Part shown: piece after piece, positions 1-7,429 of the stretch
Numbering within the stretch: the stretch's first letter is position 1
How the letters are laid out: the number at the start of each line of letters is the position of its first letter
From: an uncultured Saprospiraceae bacterium
Lineage (GTDB): Bacteria; Bacteroidota; Bacteroidia; Chitinophagales; Saprospiraceae
Assembly (NCBI GenBank): GCA_938045585.1
Contig: CALIAU010000011.1
Location: 248,001 to 312,000, forward strand
Reading direction: 5' to 3'
Length of the DNA: 64,000 bases
The notes under the pieces: generated by a model
What the model saw: the letters and a program-made list of their open reading frames with translations, nothing else
Databases searched by the model: none
Told to the model about the DNA's origin: nothing
Translations under genes and position numbers: made by a program

Positions 1-551
1 TCTATGGTTTGATGTACTTTTCCTTCTTTTATATACTTCTCAGTAGATCCACACCAGACCATTACCAAACGATTACATTTGTTGTCTTTTTGGAACTTCT
101 TGATGTCACGCATTAACTGCTTAGCTAAGTCCATTTTGTCCTTACCTTTCTTAACATGCTTTCCATCTAACTTAGATACATAGGCTTTGTCAAATACAGC
201 CTTCATTGGTTTGATCTTAGAAAGTTGTGGCTTTAATTTTTTTAATGTTGCTTCATCTAGAACTTTTGCGTTCATAGCAGCTTCATAGACATTATCCTTG
301 TAAAGGTCCCATCCACCAAATGCAACTTTCTTTAAGTCTTGAATTGGAATCACATCTTTGATTAAAGGCTTATTTACCTTTGTTCTTTTTCCAATTCTGA
401 TACGTCCCATTTGAGTTAGGGCACCAGTTGGAGAAGCAATGCCTTTATTAGCAGCAACTACACCTGCAATAAATGTTGTGGCAACTGCACCCATTCCAGG
501 TAACAATATTCCTAATTTACCAACTGGTTTTTTGATTAAAGTTTTTCCCAT
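1..551 (-). CDS. ino1: Inositol-3-phosphate synthase (5' part; gene runs off the left edge)
   Basis: This is a myo-inositol-1-phosphate synthase, which converts glucose-6-phosphate to inositol-3-phosphate using NAD. The visible 183 residues start at the ATG at 551. They contain the N-terminal dinucleotide-binding stretch (LLPGMGAVATT, near residues 17-27), a GGWDLY motif near residue 80 and VMVWCGSTEKY near residue 166, the pattern of bacterial Ino1-type synthases. The C-terminal half lies outside the window. It sits 12 bases downstream of the NAD-dependent reductase gene, on the same strand, as the last visible member of the lipid operon. The neighbouring CDP-alcohol phosphotransferase would use its product to make an inositol lipid. 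Identity is confident; operon membership is inferred from spacing and strand. Confidence 0.92.
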   Translation of the reverse strand, partial: MGKTLIKKPVGKLGILLPGMGAVATTFIAGVVAANKGIASPTGALTQMGRIRIGKRTKVNKPLIKDVIPIQDLKKVAFGGWDLYKDNVYEAAMNAKVLDEATLKKLKPQLSKIKPMKAVFDKAYVSKLDGKHVKKGKDKMDLAKQLMRDIKKFQKDNKCNRLVMVWCGSTEKYIKEGKVHQTI

Positions 552-563
552 AATTGTCTTTTG

Positions 564-1553
564 TTAAAGATTTCTTTTTTCAATATTCCATTTAATTGTC
601 TCGACAATTCCTTCTTCAAGATAGAATTTGGGTGAAAAGCCGAGGTCCTCAACGAGAGGGCTAATATCACATTCCCAACTTTTAGATGCAAGCTCGTTTA
701 GCTTATCTGTATTGAACATAGAGGGTTGCTTTAGGAGTTTACTGTATATCTCAGAGAAACCTGCTGCAATGCGCGCTATTTTCATTGGGAGCACAAATTT
801 ATAAGTTTTTTTACCAAGCACTCCCTTTATGAGAGAATTATAATACTCAGAGCTGTATTTTTTACCATCTGAGGCAAAGTATGCACGTCTTGAGTGCTTA
901 GAACTCAGTGATTTATATATAATTCGCACCAAATCGTGAATATAAATAAAACTGAGCTGTTGGTCCTTATTTGCAATATATAGCTCTAAACCTCTTTTTA
1001 TGTTTTTATATAAAAGGCTAAGTTCCCTTTCTCTTGGTCCATATATTATACTTGGTCTGAATGTTATATAATTTAAATCTTTAAACAGTTCTAGAAATTG
1101 CTCTGCCTGCAGTTTGCTCTTGCCATATTCTGTTATTGGGTGGGGAATACTATCATTTCTAATAATACCATTGACCTGGAAGTCAGCTGGACCGTAACTT
1201 GCTAAACTGCTGATGAATATAAATTTTTCTGGAAGGACCTGTTCCTCATGAAGAAGTTTTATAAGCTTTCTTGTATATCCCGAATTTACCTTATAATAAC
1301 TTTCTTTGTGTATAGATTTCGTTAAACCAGCAGCATGAATAATGTAGTCATATTGTTCATGCTTTAAAATATCTCTTAGTCGATCTTCTTTGTCAAAATC
1401 AATGTATTTAATAATAGGAGAACAATTATTTAAATTAGATAGATCGCTATTTTTACGTACAGCGGCGTGCGTTTCATATCCTAGCTGCATTCCTTGTTCA
1501 ACTAAGTGACTTCCCAAAAAACCATTGGCCCCAGTAATTAGAATCTTTTTCAT
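564..1553 (-). CDS. NAD-dependent epimerase/reductase, putative ceramide reductase (CerR-like)
   Basis: This is an extended short-chain dehydrogenase of 329 residues. It has an N-terminal Rossmann motif (GANGFLG, residues 8-14) and a YxxxK catalytic pair at Tyr143/Lys147 within TEYGKSK. The family includes 3-beta-HSD-like and epimerase enzymes. Its ATG overlaps the stop of the GNAT-like gene by 4 bases (ATGA), so the two are probably translationally coupled. In Caulobacter, a reductase of this superfamily (CerR) reduces the 3-oxo group during ceramide synthesis, and genome context beside serine palmitoyltransferase makes that the best guess here. The sequence alone shows only an NAD(P)-dependent sugar- or steroid-type reductase; the substrate is inferred. 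Confidence 0.82.
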   Translation of the reverse strand: MKKILITGANGFLGSHLVEQGMQLGYETHAAVRKNSDLSNLNNCSPIIKYIDFDKEDRLRDILKHEQYDYIIHAAGLTKSIHKESYYKVNSGYTRKLIKLLHEEQVLPEKFIFISSLASYGPADFQVNGIIRNDSIPHPITEYGKSKLQAEQFLELFKDLNYITFRPSIIYGPRERELSLLYKNIKRGLELYIANKDQQLSFIYIHDLVRIIYKSLSSKHSRRAYFASDGKKYSSEYYNSLIKGVLGKKTYKFVLPMKIARIAAGFSEIYSKLLKQPSMFNTDKLNELASKSWECDISPLVEDLGFSPKFYLEEGIVETIKWNIEKRNL

Positions 1554-2680
1554 GCATCCACATTGTACGAAAATAGCCTATAAGTCTTGTATAACTCACC
1601 ATTCAAATTTTCTGCAGCTTTTTTCATCATGGTGTTGGTTTCTAAAACCCAAGATGCTTCTCCGCCCACAATTCCACGCTTTTTAGCCTCTTGAATTGTT
1701 TTGGAAAAGAAGATAGCCTCAATACCCTTCTTTCTATATGCATTTGTAACTCCCATCGCTAAAATGCGAATGAACTTAGTTTTCTTTTTTCTAAATAGAA
1801 GTGAAAGTAAGTTAAATGGTAGAAGTTTTCCATTTTTAAACTTTCGTGTAATTTCATTTATGTTTGGTAAGGAGATAGAAAAACCTATTGGTTCTCCCTT
1901 GTGTTCTGCAATAAAGGCAAAGTCTTCATCCAGTAAGAGTTTTAAATTATTTGCTAAATATTCAAATTCATTATCTGTAAATGGTACAAAACCCCAATTG
2001 CTTTCCCATGCTGCGTTATAGATTGCTTTAATTTTTTTGGCCTCAGCTTCAAAGGCATGTAAGCGTACCTTACGAACCTCAATGTTTTGTTTAGCCAATC
2101 GATCTTCTATTAAATTTGAAATGCGAACAGATTTTTCAGATACTTTGTCTGTCTCTATCATGTAAGCAAATAAATCCATTTCTTTTTCGAGACCTAATTT
2201 ATGAATGATCTCTTGGTAATAAGGAAAATTATAAGTCATCATAATAAAAGGAGAGGAATCATACCCCTCTATTAAGTATCCTGCAGTTTCATTTGTCGTA
2301 AAATTAGTGGGACCTATAATTTTATTGTACCCAAATTGAGCAAGCCAGTCTAATGCAGCATTGAATAATGCTTCAGCTACCTCAAAAGATTCAATAAAAT
2401 CAAAGAAGCCAAAAAATCCAACATGACTGTTGTGATAACTGTTATATCTGGGATTACTTATTGCAGAAATCCGACCAACAATTTTATTGTTTTGGTAGGC
2501 CAGAAAGTGTGCTATTTTCCCGTACTTATAAAATGGGAATTTAACAGTATCAAACATCTCTTTTTGAGCAATATATAGTTCAGGAACGTAAAACGGATCA
2601 TCCCGATATAAGTCATGCTGAAACTGGATGAACTGTTTTACGTCTCCGTTTGTATTGACTCTCTTAACTTCTATATGCAT
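1550..2680 (-). CDS. GNAT-fold acyltransferase, putative bacterial ceramide synthase
   Basis: This is a protein of 376 residues from the acyl-CoA N-acyltransferase superfamily. A GNAT-like region lies around residues 40-200 (HFLAYQNNKIVGRISAI, GFFDFIES, IIGPTNFTTNE), followed by a second acyltransferase-like half. I choose the ATG at 2680 rather than an in-frame ATG at 2710. It has AAGGAAT directly upstream, and the protein then begins MHIEVKRV, a usual start for this family. The gene overlaps the serine palmitoyltransferase stop by 17 bases and the next gene by 4. In Caulobacter the ceramide synthase bCerS is an acyltransferase of this superfamily. Acylation of the long-chain base is therefore the likely role, but this is inferred from context. 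Confidence 0.75.
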   Translation of the reverse strand: MHIEVKRVNTNGDVKQFIQFQHDLYRDDPFYVPELYIAQKEMFDTVKFPFYKYGKIAHFLAYQNNKIVGRISAISNPRYNSYHNSHVGFFGFFDFIESFEVAEALFNAALDWLAQFGYNKIIGPTNFTTNETAGYLIEGYDSSPFIMMTYNFPYYQEIIHKLGLEKEMDLFAYMIETDKVSEKSVRISNLIEDRLAKQNIEVRKVRLHAFEAEAKKIKAIYNAAWESNWGFVPFTDNEFEYLANNLKLLLDEDFAFIAEHKGEPIGFSISLPNINEITRKFKNGKLLPFNLLSLLFRKKKTKFIRILAMGVTNAYRKKGIEAIFFSKTIQEAKKRGIVGGEASWVLETNTMMKKAAENLNGELYKTYRLFSYNVDA

Positions 2681-3875
2681 ATTCCTTTTTTTGGATATCA
2701 AGAATGCCAAGTTGAAGAGCGATAGTGTGAATCTTGGCTATTGATTCAGCAATTTGATCCTTTGTATGTGTAGCCATCAGTGAGTATCTAATCATGGAAG
2801 AACTACTTGGTACTGCAGGAGAAACTACTGGATTCACGAAAACACCTGCAGCAAGTAATCGTTTTGTGAGTTCAAAGGTTTTGTAGTCATCACCGATGAT
2901 AATAGGAATGATAGGAGTTTCTGAATGTCCTGTGTTGAACCCGAGCTCAGTTAAAAATTGTTTTGCAAAATATGTATTTGACCAAAGCGCTTGAATGCGT
3001 TCAGGTTCCTCTTCAATAATATCTAGAGCTGCAATAACGCTGGCTGCATTTGAAGGTGCTAGGCTAGCACTAAATATGAGGGAGCGTGCATTGTGTTTGA
3101 GGTAATTTATTGTGTCCTTATCCGAAGCAATAAAACCACCTATTGAAGCAAGTGATTTACTGAATGTGCCCATGAGTAAGTCCACTTTATCTTGTATTCT
3201 AAAATGATGACCCGTGCCCTTGCCACCCTTGCCCATTACACCCAAACCATGAGCGTCATCAACCATTATGTTAGCATTATACTGTTTTGCAAGAGCTACA
3301 ATCTGAGGTAGCTTGGCTAAATCACCTTCCATACTAAAAACACCGTCAACTACAATTAACTTTATTTTATCAGCTGGAAGTTTAGAAAGTAGCTTTTCTA
3401 ATGCAACCATATCGTTGTGTTTGTACTTCAGTGTTTTTGCAAATGACAATCTTGCTCCATCAATAATGCAAGCGTGATCTAAATCGTCTAAAATTATATA
3501 ATCATGGCGACCTGGAATAGAAGAGATAACACCCAAGTTAACTTGAAAACCTGTACTGAAAACTAAGGCAGCTTCTTTCTCTACATAAGAAGCAAGTCTT
3601 TCTTCTAATTCTAAGTGTACATCCAGAGTTCCATTTAAAAATCGGGAACCTGCACAGCCTGTTCCATACTTATCAATAGCAGCTTTTGCAGCCTCTTTGA
3701 GTTTAGGGTGGTTTGTAAGACCTAAATAACTATTGGACCCAAACATGAGCACTTCTTTTCCATTTATTCTTACTACTGTGTCTTGTTCTGACTCAATAGT
3801 TCTAAAGTAAGGATATAAACCCATTTGTTGTATGCGCTGTGGCGTGTCGTAGGATTGCATTTTTTTCTTTAGCAT
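2664..3875 (-). CDS. spt: Serine palmitoyltransferase (alpha-oxoamine synthase family)
   Basis: This is a PLP enzyme of 403 residues that condenses serine with a long-chain acyl-CoA to 3-ketosphinganine, the first step of sphingolipid synthesis. Visible hallmarks are GSNSYLGL (46-53), TGCAGSRFLNGT (72-83), His134 expected to stack on PLP, DDAHG (206-210) and the Schiff-base lysine Lys240 in TFSKSLAS. The family also contains 8-amino-7-oxononanoate synthase (BioF) and glycine C-acetyltransferase. The TGCAGSRFLNG segment and the neighbouring ceramide-type genes favour SPT. A second in-frame ATG six codons in (3860) is an alternative start. It lies 147 bases downstream of the AUR1-like gene and overlaps the acyltransferase gene. 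Confidence 0.88.
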   Translation of the reverse strand: MLKKKMQSYDTPQRIQQMGLYPYFRTIESEQDTVVRINGKEVLMFGSNSYLGLTNHPKLKEAAKAAIDKYGTGCAGSRFLNGTLDVHLELEERLASYVEKEAALVFSTGFQVNLGVISSIPGRHDYIILDDLDHACIIDGARLSFAKTLKYKHNDMVALEKLLSKLPADKIKLIVVDGVFSMEGDLAKLPQIVALAKQYNANIMVDDAHGLGVMGKGGKGTGHHFRIQDKVDLLMGTFSKSLASIGGFIASDKDTINYLKHNARSLIFSASLAPSNAASVIAALDIIEEEPERIQALWSNTYFAKQFLTELGFNTGHSETPIIPIIIGDDYKTFELTKRLLAAGVFVNPVVSPAVPSSSSMIRYSLMATHTKDQIAESIAKIHTIALQLGILDIQKKEYAYRS

Positions 3876-4022
3876 AATTGATTATTTAATCCAAAACTCA
3901 AGCTAAATGAAATATAAAATAGAAATTATATGTGAAATTGCCGAGGTTGATTTCATAAAGTATAAATCAAAATACTTCACTAGCCAATAGGTTTACAAAT
4001 CGTAAATTCGAGTAATAGCAGT

Positions 4023-4949
4023 TTACTTGATTGAAAAATTGGGTGTAATACTTGAACCCTTGCTTTTAAGTATCCACTCACTGAGCATTATACCTAAAAC
4101 ACCACAGATTATTCCTAAGATTACATCAAGCATATAATGGTGTGTAGTATAGATAGCTGCAAACCAAATTCCCACCATGCTCGTAAGAAATACTAAGCTT
4201 AATATGCGGTTTTTGTTTTTAAAACTATAGTAAGAAAGGATCATAGGATAAGCTGCATGTAAAGAAGGGACTGCTCCAAACACGTTTGCACTTTGGCTAT
4301 ACATATTTGTAAAGATTGGGTAGCCAATAATTTGATCAAAGCTAGCGAGTCCTGCAGCTTGTCCTAGGGTCGATTTTATAATTTCTGCTCCGTACTCCAA
4401 ATAGTACCAAGGAGGTGCAGCAGGATAAAATATATAACCAAGGAAGCCGATAAGATTTGTTATAAGGAAGCTCATCCAAAAATTAAAAACAAGTGTGTGC
4501 TTTCTTTGCAGAAACATAGATATCCCAAACAGGATTGGGAACGGTATCCAGCTTAAATAAAATGCACCAGATAAGAAATCAAGAATACTATGACGATGCT
4601 CCAAAAAATATTCGTTTAAAGAGACGGAATTCCCTTCATGCATAAGTCCAAATAGTGATTTGTCTAAGGCATACAAGTCCTCAGAATGGATTTCAAATAG
4701 ATTGAGATCATGCAAAATGCGTAAGGAATCATATAGGATAAGAAAAAGTATAAAAGGAGAAAAACTAAAAAGAAATTTTCTGGTACTACTATTCAAAAAG
4801 TATAGTAATGCTATCAGTAAAAACAGTCCTATGTTATTTTGTTGAATACCAATAATGAAAACGAACCATAAGAAGTATACAAGCGAAAAAATGAAAAAGG
4901 GTGAAAGGGAGCTTTTTGAAAAACGATGGAAGCTAGTAGAGGTAGGCAT
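4023..4949 (-). CDS. AUR1-like PAP2 membrane protein, probable inositol phosphorylceramide synthase
   Basis: This is a polytopic membrane protein of 308 residues with about six or more hydrophobic segments. It carries the AUR1-type signature APPW (178-181), the PSLHAAYP motif with His231, and HHYMLD with His270/His271 and Asp275. These are the residues of the His-His-Asp active site in lipid phosphotransferases. The classic KxxxxxxRP motif of PAP2 phosphatases is not apparent, which favours transfer of a head group onto ceramide over simple hydrolysis. It lies 8 bases after the DUF4833-like gene and upstream of the ceramide genes. By context it should move inositol phosphate from phosphatidylinositol to ceramide at the membrane. 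Specificity is inferred. Confidence 0.82.
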   Translation of the reverse strand: MPTSTSFHRFSKSSLSPFFIFSLVYFLWFVFIIGIQQNNIGLFLLIALLYFLNSSTRKFLFSFSPFILFLILYDSLRILHDLNLFEIHSEDLYALDKSLFGLMHEGNSVSLNEYFLEHRHSILDFLSGAFYLSWIPFPILFGISMFLQRKHTLVFNFWMSFLITNLIGFLGYIFYPAAPPWYYLEYGAEIIKSTLGQAAGLASFDQIIGYPIFTNMYSQSANVFGAVPSLHAAYPMILSYYSFKNKNRILSLVFLTSMVGIWFAAIYTTHHYMLDVILGIICGVLGIMLSEWILKSKGSSITPNFSIK

Positions 4950-4957
4950 GCAATAGG

Positions 4958-5470
4958 CTAGAAGTATGTTTTTTCATAAATAAATTTCTCTGTCTCTTTG
5001 TCTTTGCCGTAGAGTTCATAAAATCTTCCTAAAGGAAAAATTCCTGAAAAATCTAAGTCAACATAGATCTTGTTTAATATAGCATCTTTTCCTTGGATTT
5101 TGCAGACGACTTTAAAACCATCATCTTCCCTAACAAGAAATAAGTTAAGTTTGTTATATGCCTTAAATTGAAAACTAAATGCATCCGAGTTTATAATCTG
5201 TGCATCATACCCATAAGCAAGATTTGTTTGTAAGACATTGAGTTCTTGAATTTGTCCCTGTTCTTCAAAACGCTTCCAGTATATACGAAGAGGTTTGTGC
5301 ATGTTTATATCTCCATGCACATTAGTATTTAAGGAATACACGACTGTGTTCTGGTCTAGATTCCTTTGTATATAAAAGACGTAATTTTCTTTTGCTTCAA
5401 GGCTGGGATAATTTTGCGGTAAAGCAAAAGTTGTATTATTAAATTTTACTTGATTATACTTTTTTGCCAT
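4958..5470 (-). CDS. DUF4833-like protein of unknown function in the lipid operon
   Basis: This protein of 170 residues has no signal peptide and no obvious membrane segment, and it is rich in beta-strand-like hydrophobic/polar alternation. Features include FYIQRNLDQNTVVYSLN near residues 32-48, RIYWKRFEEQG near 62-72 and DLDFSGIFPLG near 138-148. I believe it belongs to the DUF4833 group, which I recall beside inositol-lipid genes of gut Bacteroides; this is from memory. The function is unknown. Its ATG overlaps the end of the CDP-alcohol phosphotransferase by 17 bases, so it is probably translationally coupled to it. A role in lipid binding, assembly or phosphatase activity is possible but not shown by the sequence. 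Confidence 0.7.
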   Translation of the reverse strand: MAKKYNQVKFNNTTFALPQNYPSLEAKENYVFYIQRNLDQNTVVYSLNTNVHGDINMHKPLRIYWKRFEEQGQIQELNVLQTNLAYGYDAQIINSDAFSFQFKAYNKLNLFLVREDDGFKVVCKIQGKDAILNKIYVDLDFSGIFPLGRFYELYGKDKETEKFIYEKTYF

Positions 5471-6161
5471 TTTCCATTACTTTTTTAGCATGTAGTAAAC
5501 GTTTTATTGCAGTATGATTTGCAAGGATAGCAACTATGAAAATCGGGAAGGTGAAAAAAGTGATTGTTTCAAACAATGGAAATGGTAGCCAATTTACATC
5601 AATCTTGTAATCACCTCCTAAAAATGAGGAGATGATACCACATAGGCCAGCAGCTGTTCCAATAGTAATAATGCGTTCTGGTCTTTGCATCAAACCTACA
5701 CTTGCATTTACCCCAAGTCCTTCTGCTCGTGCACGTGTATAACTCACCATAATAGATCCTACCATAGCTAGAAAGGCAAATAAAGAACTTAGGAAATAAT
5801 CATTTTCCACAAGGTAGTAGCAGATGCCGAGAAACATTATCAATTCGCTATATCTATCTAGTACGGAGTCAAACAGTGCACCATAATCACTGGCAAGGTT
5901 GCCTACGCGTGCCATACGTCCATCAACCATGTCCATAAGACCAGCTAGTAAAATGATAAAACCTGCCCAAAAGACATAAATGTGATTGTCTCTAATTCCT
6001 TTTTCGGCACCATAAATTAGAATAACAGTTGCTAAGATGTTAAGCAATAAACCAAACCCTGTTACCATGTTTGGAGTTACTCCAATTCTTATCAAAAACC
6101 GAATAGAGGGATCTAATACACTATAGGCAAAATTTTGACCTGTTTTTTTCCACGCACACAT
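5454..6161 (-). CDS. CDP-alcohol phosphatidyltransferase, probable phosphatidylinositol-phosphate synthase
   Basis: This is an integral membrane enzyme of 235 residues with about five or six hydrophobic helices. The CDP-alcohol phosphotransferase signature is complete: Asp77, Asp80, Gly81, Ala84, Arg85, Gly94, Asp98 and Asp102 (D-x2-DG-x2-AR-x8-G-x3-D-x3-D). The family makes phospholipids by joining CDP-diacylglycerol to an alcohol. An inositol-phosphate synthase gene in the same locus suggests inositol phosphate as the acceptor, giving phosphatidylinositol phosphate. It is the first gene of the minus-strand lipid run and diverges from mqnA across only 74 bases, so both promoters must lie in that short stretch. 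The exact alcohol substrate is inferred. Confidence 0.85.
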   Translation of the reverse strand: MCAWKKTGQNFAYSVLDPSIRFLIRIGVTPNMVTGFGLLLNILATVILIYGAEKGIRDNHIYVFWAGFIILLAGLMDMVDGRMARVGNLASDYGALFDSVLDRYSELIMFLGICYYLVENDYFLSSLFAFLAMVGSIMVSYTRARAEGLGVNASVGLMQRPERIITIGTAAGLCGIISSFLGGDYKIDVNWLPFPLFETITFFTFPIFIVAILANHTAIKRLLHAKKVMENGKKV

Positions 6162-6235
6162 TATTCCTGTTAAATGTTGTTACTTTGAAGGCAATATAAA
6201 CAAAATTGATGTTTATTTTGTTTTGTTAGTAGATC

Positions 6236-6973
6236 ATGAGTACAAAAGTTACACTAGTAAGCTATATCAATACTTTTCCTTATCTGGAAGTTTTGCAAAA
6301 TAGAGATAGGTATCAGCTCGATTTAAAAGTACCCTCCGATTGTGCGTCAGCCTTCGAGTCTGGCTATAGTGATATAGCATTGGTTCCAGTGGGTAGCCTT
6401 TCTAGTATAAATAGACCATATAAACGTATAAATAGTTTTGGAATTGGTGGGGATGGGGAAGTACGCACTGTAAAACTATTGTCGCAACAGCCTAGAGAAA
6501 ATATATCAAAAATATTTTTAGACAGTCAATCTGCTACCTCCGTACAACTTGTTAAAATTTTAGCTGATCAATATTGGAACTTAGATATTGATTATGATGC
6601 ATTTCATTTAGGAGATGAGTTGCCAGAGTCCGTCTTACTTATAGGCGATAAAGTATTTGAACTGGAGTCTCAATACTCTTATTCCTATGACTTATCTGCT
6701 GAGTGGAAACATTACACAGGATTACCTTTCGCTTTTGCTGTTTGGATTATAAGTGAAGATGTAAGAAAAAAGGAAGAAGAGTTATTTGTACAAGATTTGT
6801 CTCAAGTGTCACAAGTGCTTGATCATGTAATTGAATCGAAGCAGTCTGATTATCCAAAATATGATTTGAAGAGTTACTTAAAGAAATATATTAAATATGC
6901 TCTAAATGATGATTATACAAAAGCTATTGACATGTTTCTTAAATATCAAACTGTTATGACAGCAGACATTTAA
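6236..6973 (+). CDS. mqnA: Chorismate dehydratase of the futalosine menaquinone pathway
   Basis: This protein of 245 residues matches MqnA, which dehydrates chorismate to 3-enolpyruvyl-benzoate in the futalosine route to menaquinone. Typical features are the N-terminal SYINTFPY segment (9-16), the DIALVPVGSL loop (46-55), and a two-lobed periplasmic-binding-protein-like fold with a DSQSATSVQL loop in the middle. There is no signal peptide, as expected for a cytosolic enzyme. It is divergent from the lipid operon, and its stop overlaps the stop of the convergent TerB-like gene by 4 bases. A second pathway gene, mqnB, lies 33 kb away, which supports use of the futalosine route. Confidence 0.92.
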   Translation: MSTKVTLVSYINTFPYLEVLQNRDRYQLDLKVPSDCASAFESGYSDIALVPVGSLSSINRPYKRINSFGIGGDGEVRTVKLLSQQPRENISKIFLDSQSATSVQLVKILADQYWNLDIDYDAFHLGDELPESVLLIGDKVFELESQYSYSYDLSAEWKHYTGLPFAFAVWIISEDVRKKEEELFVQDLSQVSQVLDHVIESKQSDYPKYDLKSYLKKYIKYALNDDYTKAIDMFLKYQTVMTADI

Positions 6974-7365
6974 TTGTTATGTCTGATAATTATCTGTAAT
7001 AATTCTTCCGGTGGAATTTTTGAATCTTTTTTAGATTCAATTATTTCTATCATCTCTTTTACCATTAGTTCGGAAAATCCTAATTTGAAACCATAGTGAT
7101 AAATAGCCTTTTTTTCTTCTAGGTCAATGTGTTTATCTGCTTTCATCAGGAATAACAAATAGTACAGAATTGTCATTCTATCTTTTTCTTCTTTTGGGTA
7201 GTCTGGCGAAAGTTCCACGTTTTGATTCTTGATGTCATCAAGAGTCAGGTGGTCAGCTCCAATCTGTTTTGCAATGCCGACAATAAATGAAATTTCTTCC
7301 TGAGCTATTTGGCCATCTGCAGATGATAATCTAAAGAGTATATGTAGTAATTCTTGCGCTTTCAT
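6970..7365 (-). CDS. TerB-like (tellurite-resistance/DnaJ-adjacent fold) protein
   Basis: This small acidic, helical protein of 131 residues resembles the TerB domain. It carries repeated acidic helix-loop segments (SSADGQIAQEEISFI near residues 13-27 and KADKHIDLEEKKAIYH near 74-89), the duplicated metal-binding-like motif of TerB. The function of such stand-alone proteins is not known. I start it at the ATG at 7365, not at an in-frame upstream ATG (7425), because a perfect TATATTTG promoter box ends only 5 bases before it. The longer start would lie upstream of transcription. The 3' end overlaps the mqnA stop. Confidence 0.7.
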   Translation of the reverse strand: MKAQELLHILFRLSSADGQIAQEEISFIVGIAKQIGADHLTLDDIKNQNVELSPDYPKEEKDRMTILYYLLFLMKADKHIDLEEKKAIYHYGFKLGFSELMVKEMIEIIESKKDSKIPPEELLQIIIRHNN

Positions 7366-7370
7366 TGTGT

Positions 7371-7378
7371 CAAATATA
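7371..7378 (-). promoter_or_regulatory. Promoter -7 box (TATATTTG) for the TerB-like gene
   Basis: Read on the minus strand this is TATATTTG, a full match to the Bacteroidota -7 element TAnnTTTG. Only 5 bases separate it from the ATG at 7365, so the transcript may begin at the start codon. I see no good upstream TTG partner at the usual distance. Confidence 0.5.
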
Positions 7379-7429
7379 AGTTCATTTACACGTAAAAATT
7401 TATATCTTGGAAAAAAAGTATTCACTTAC

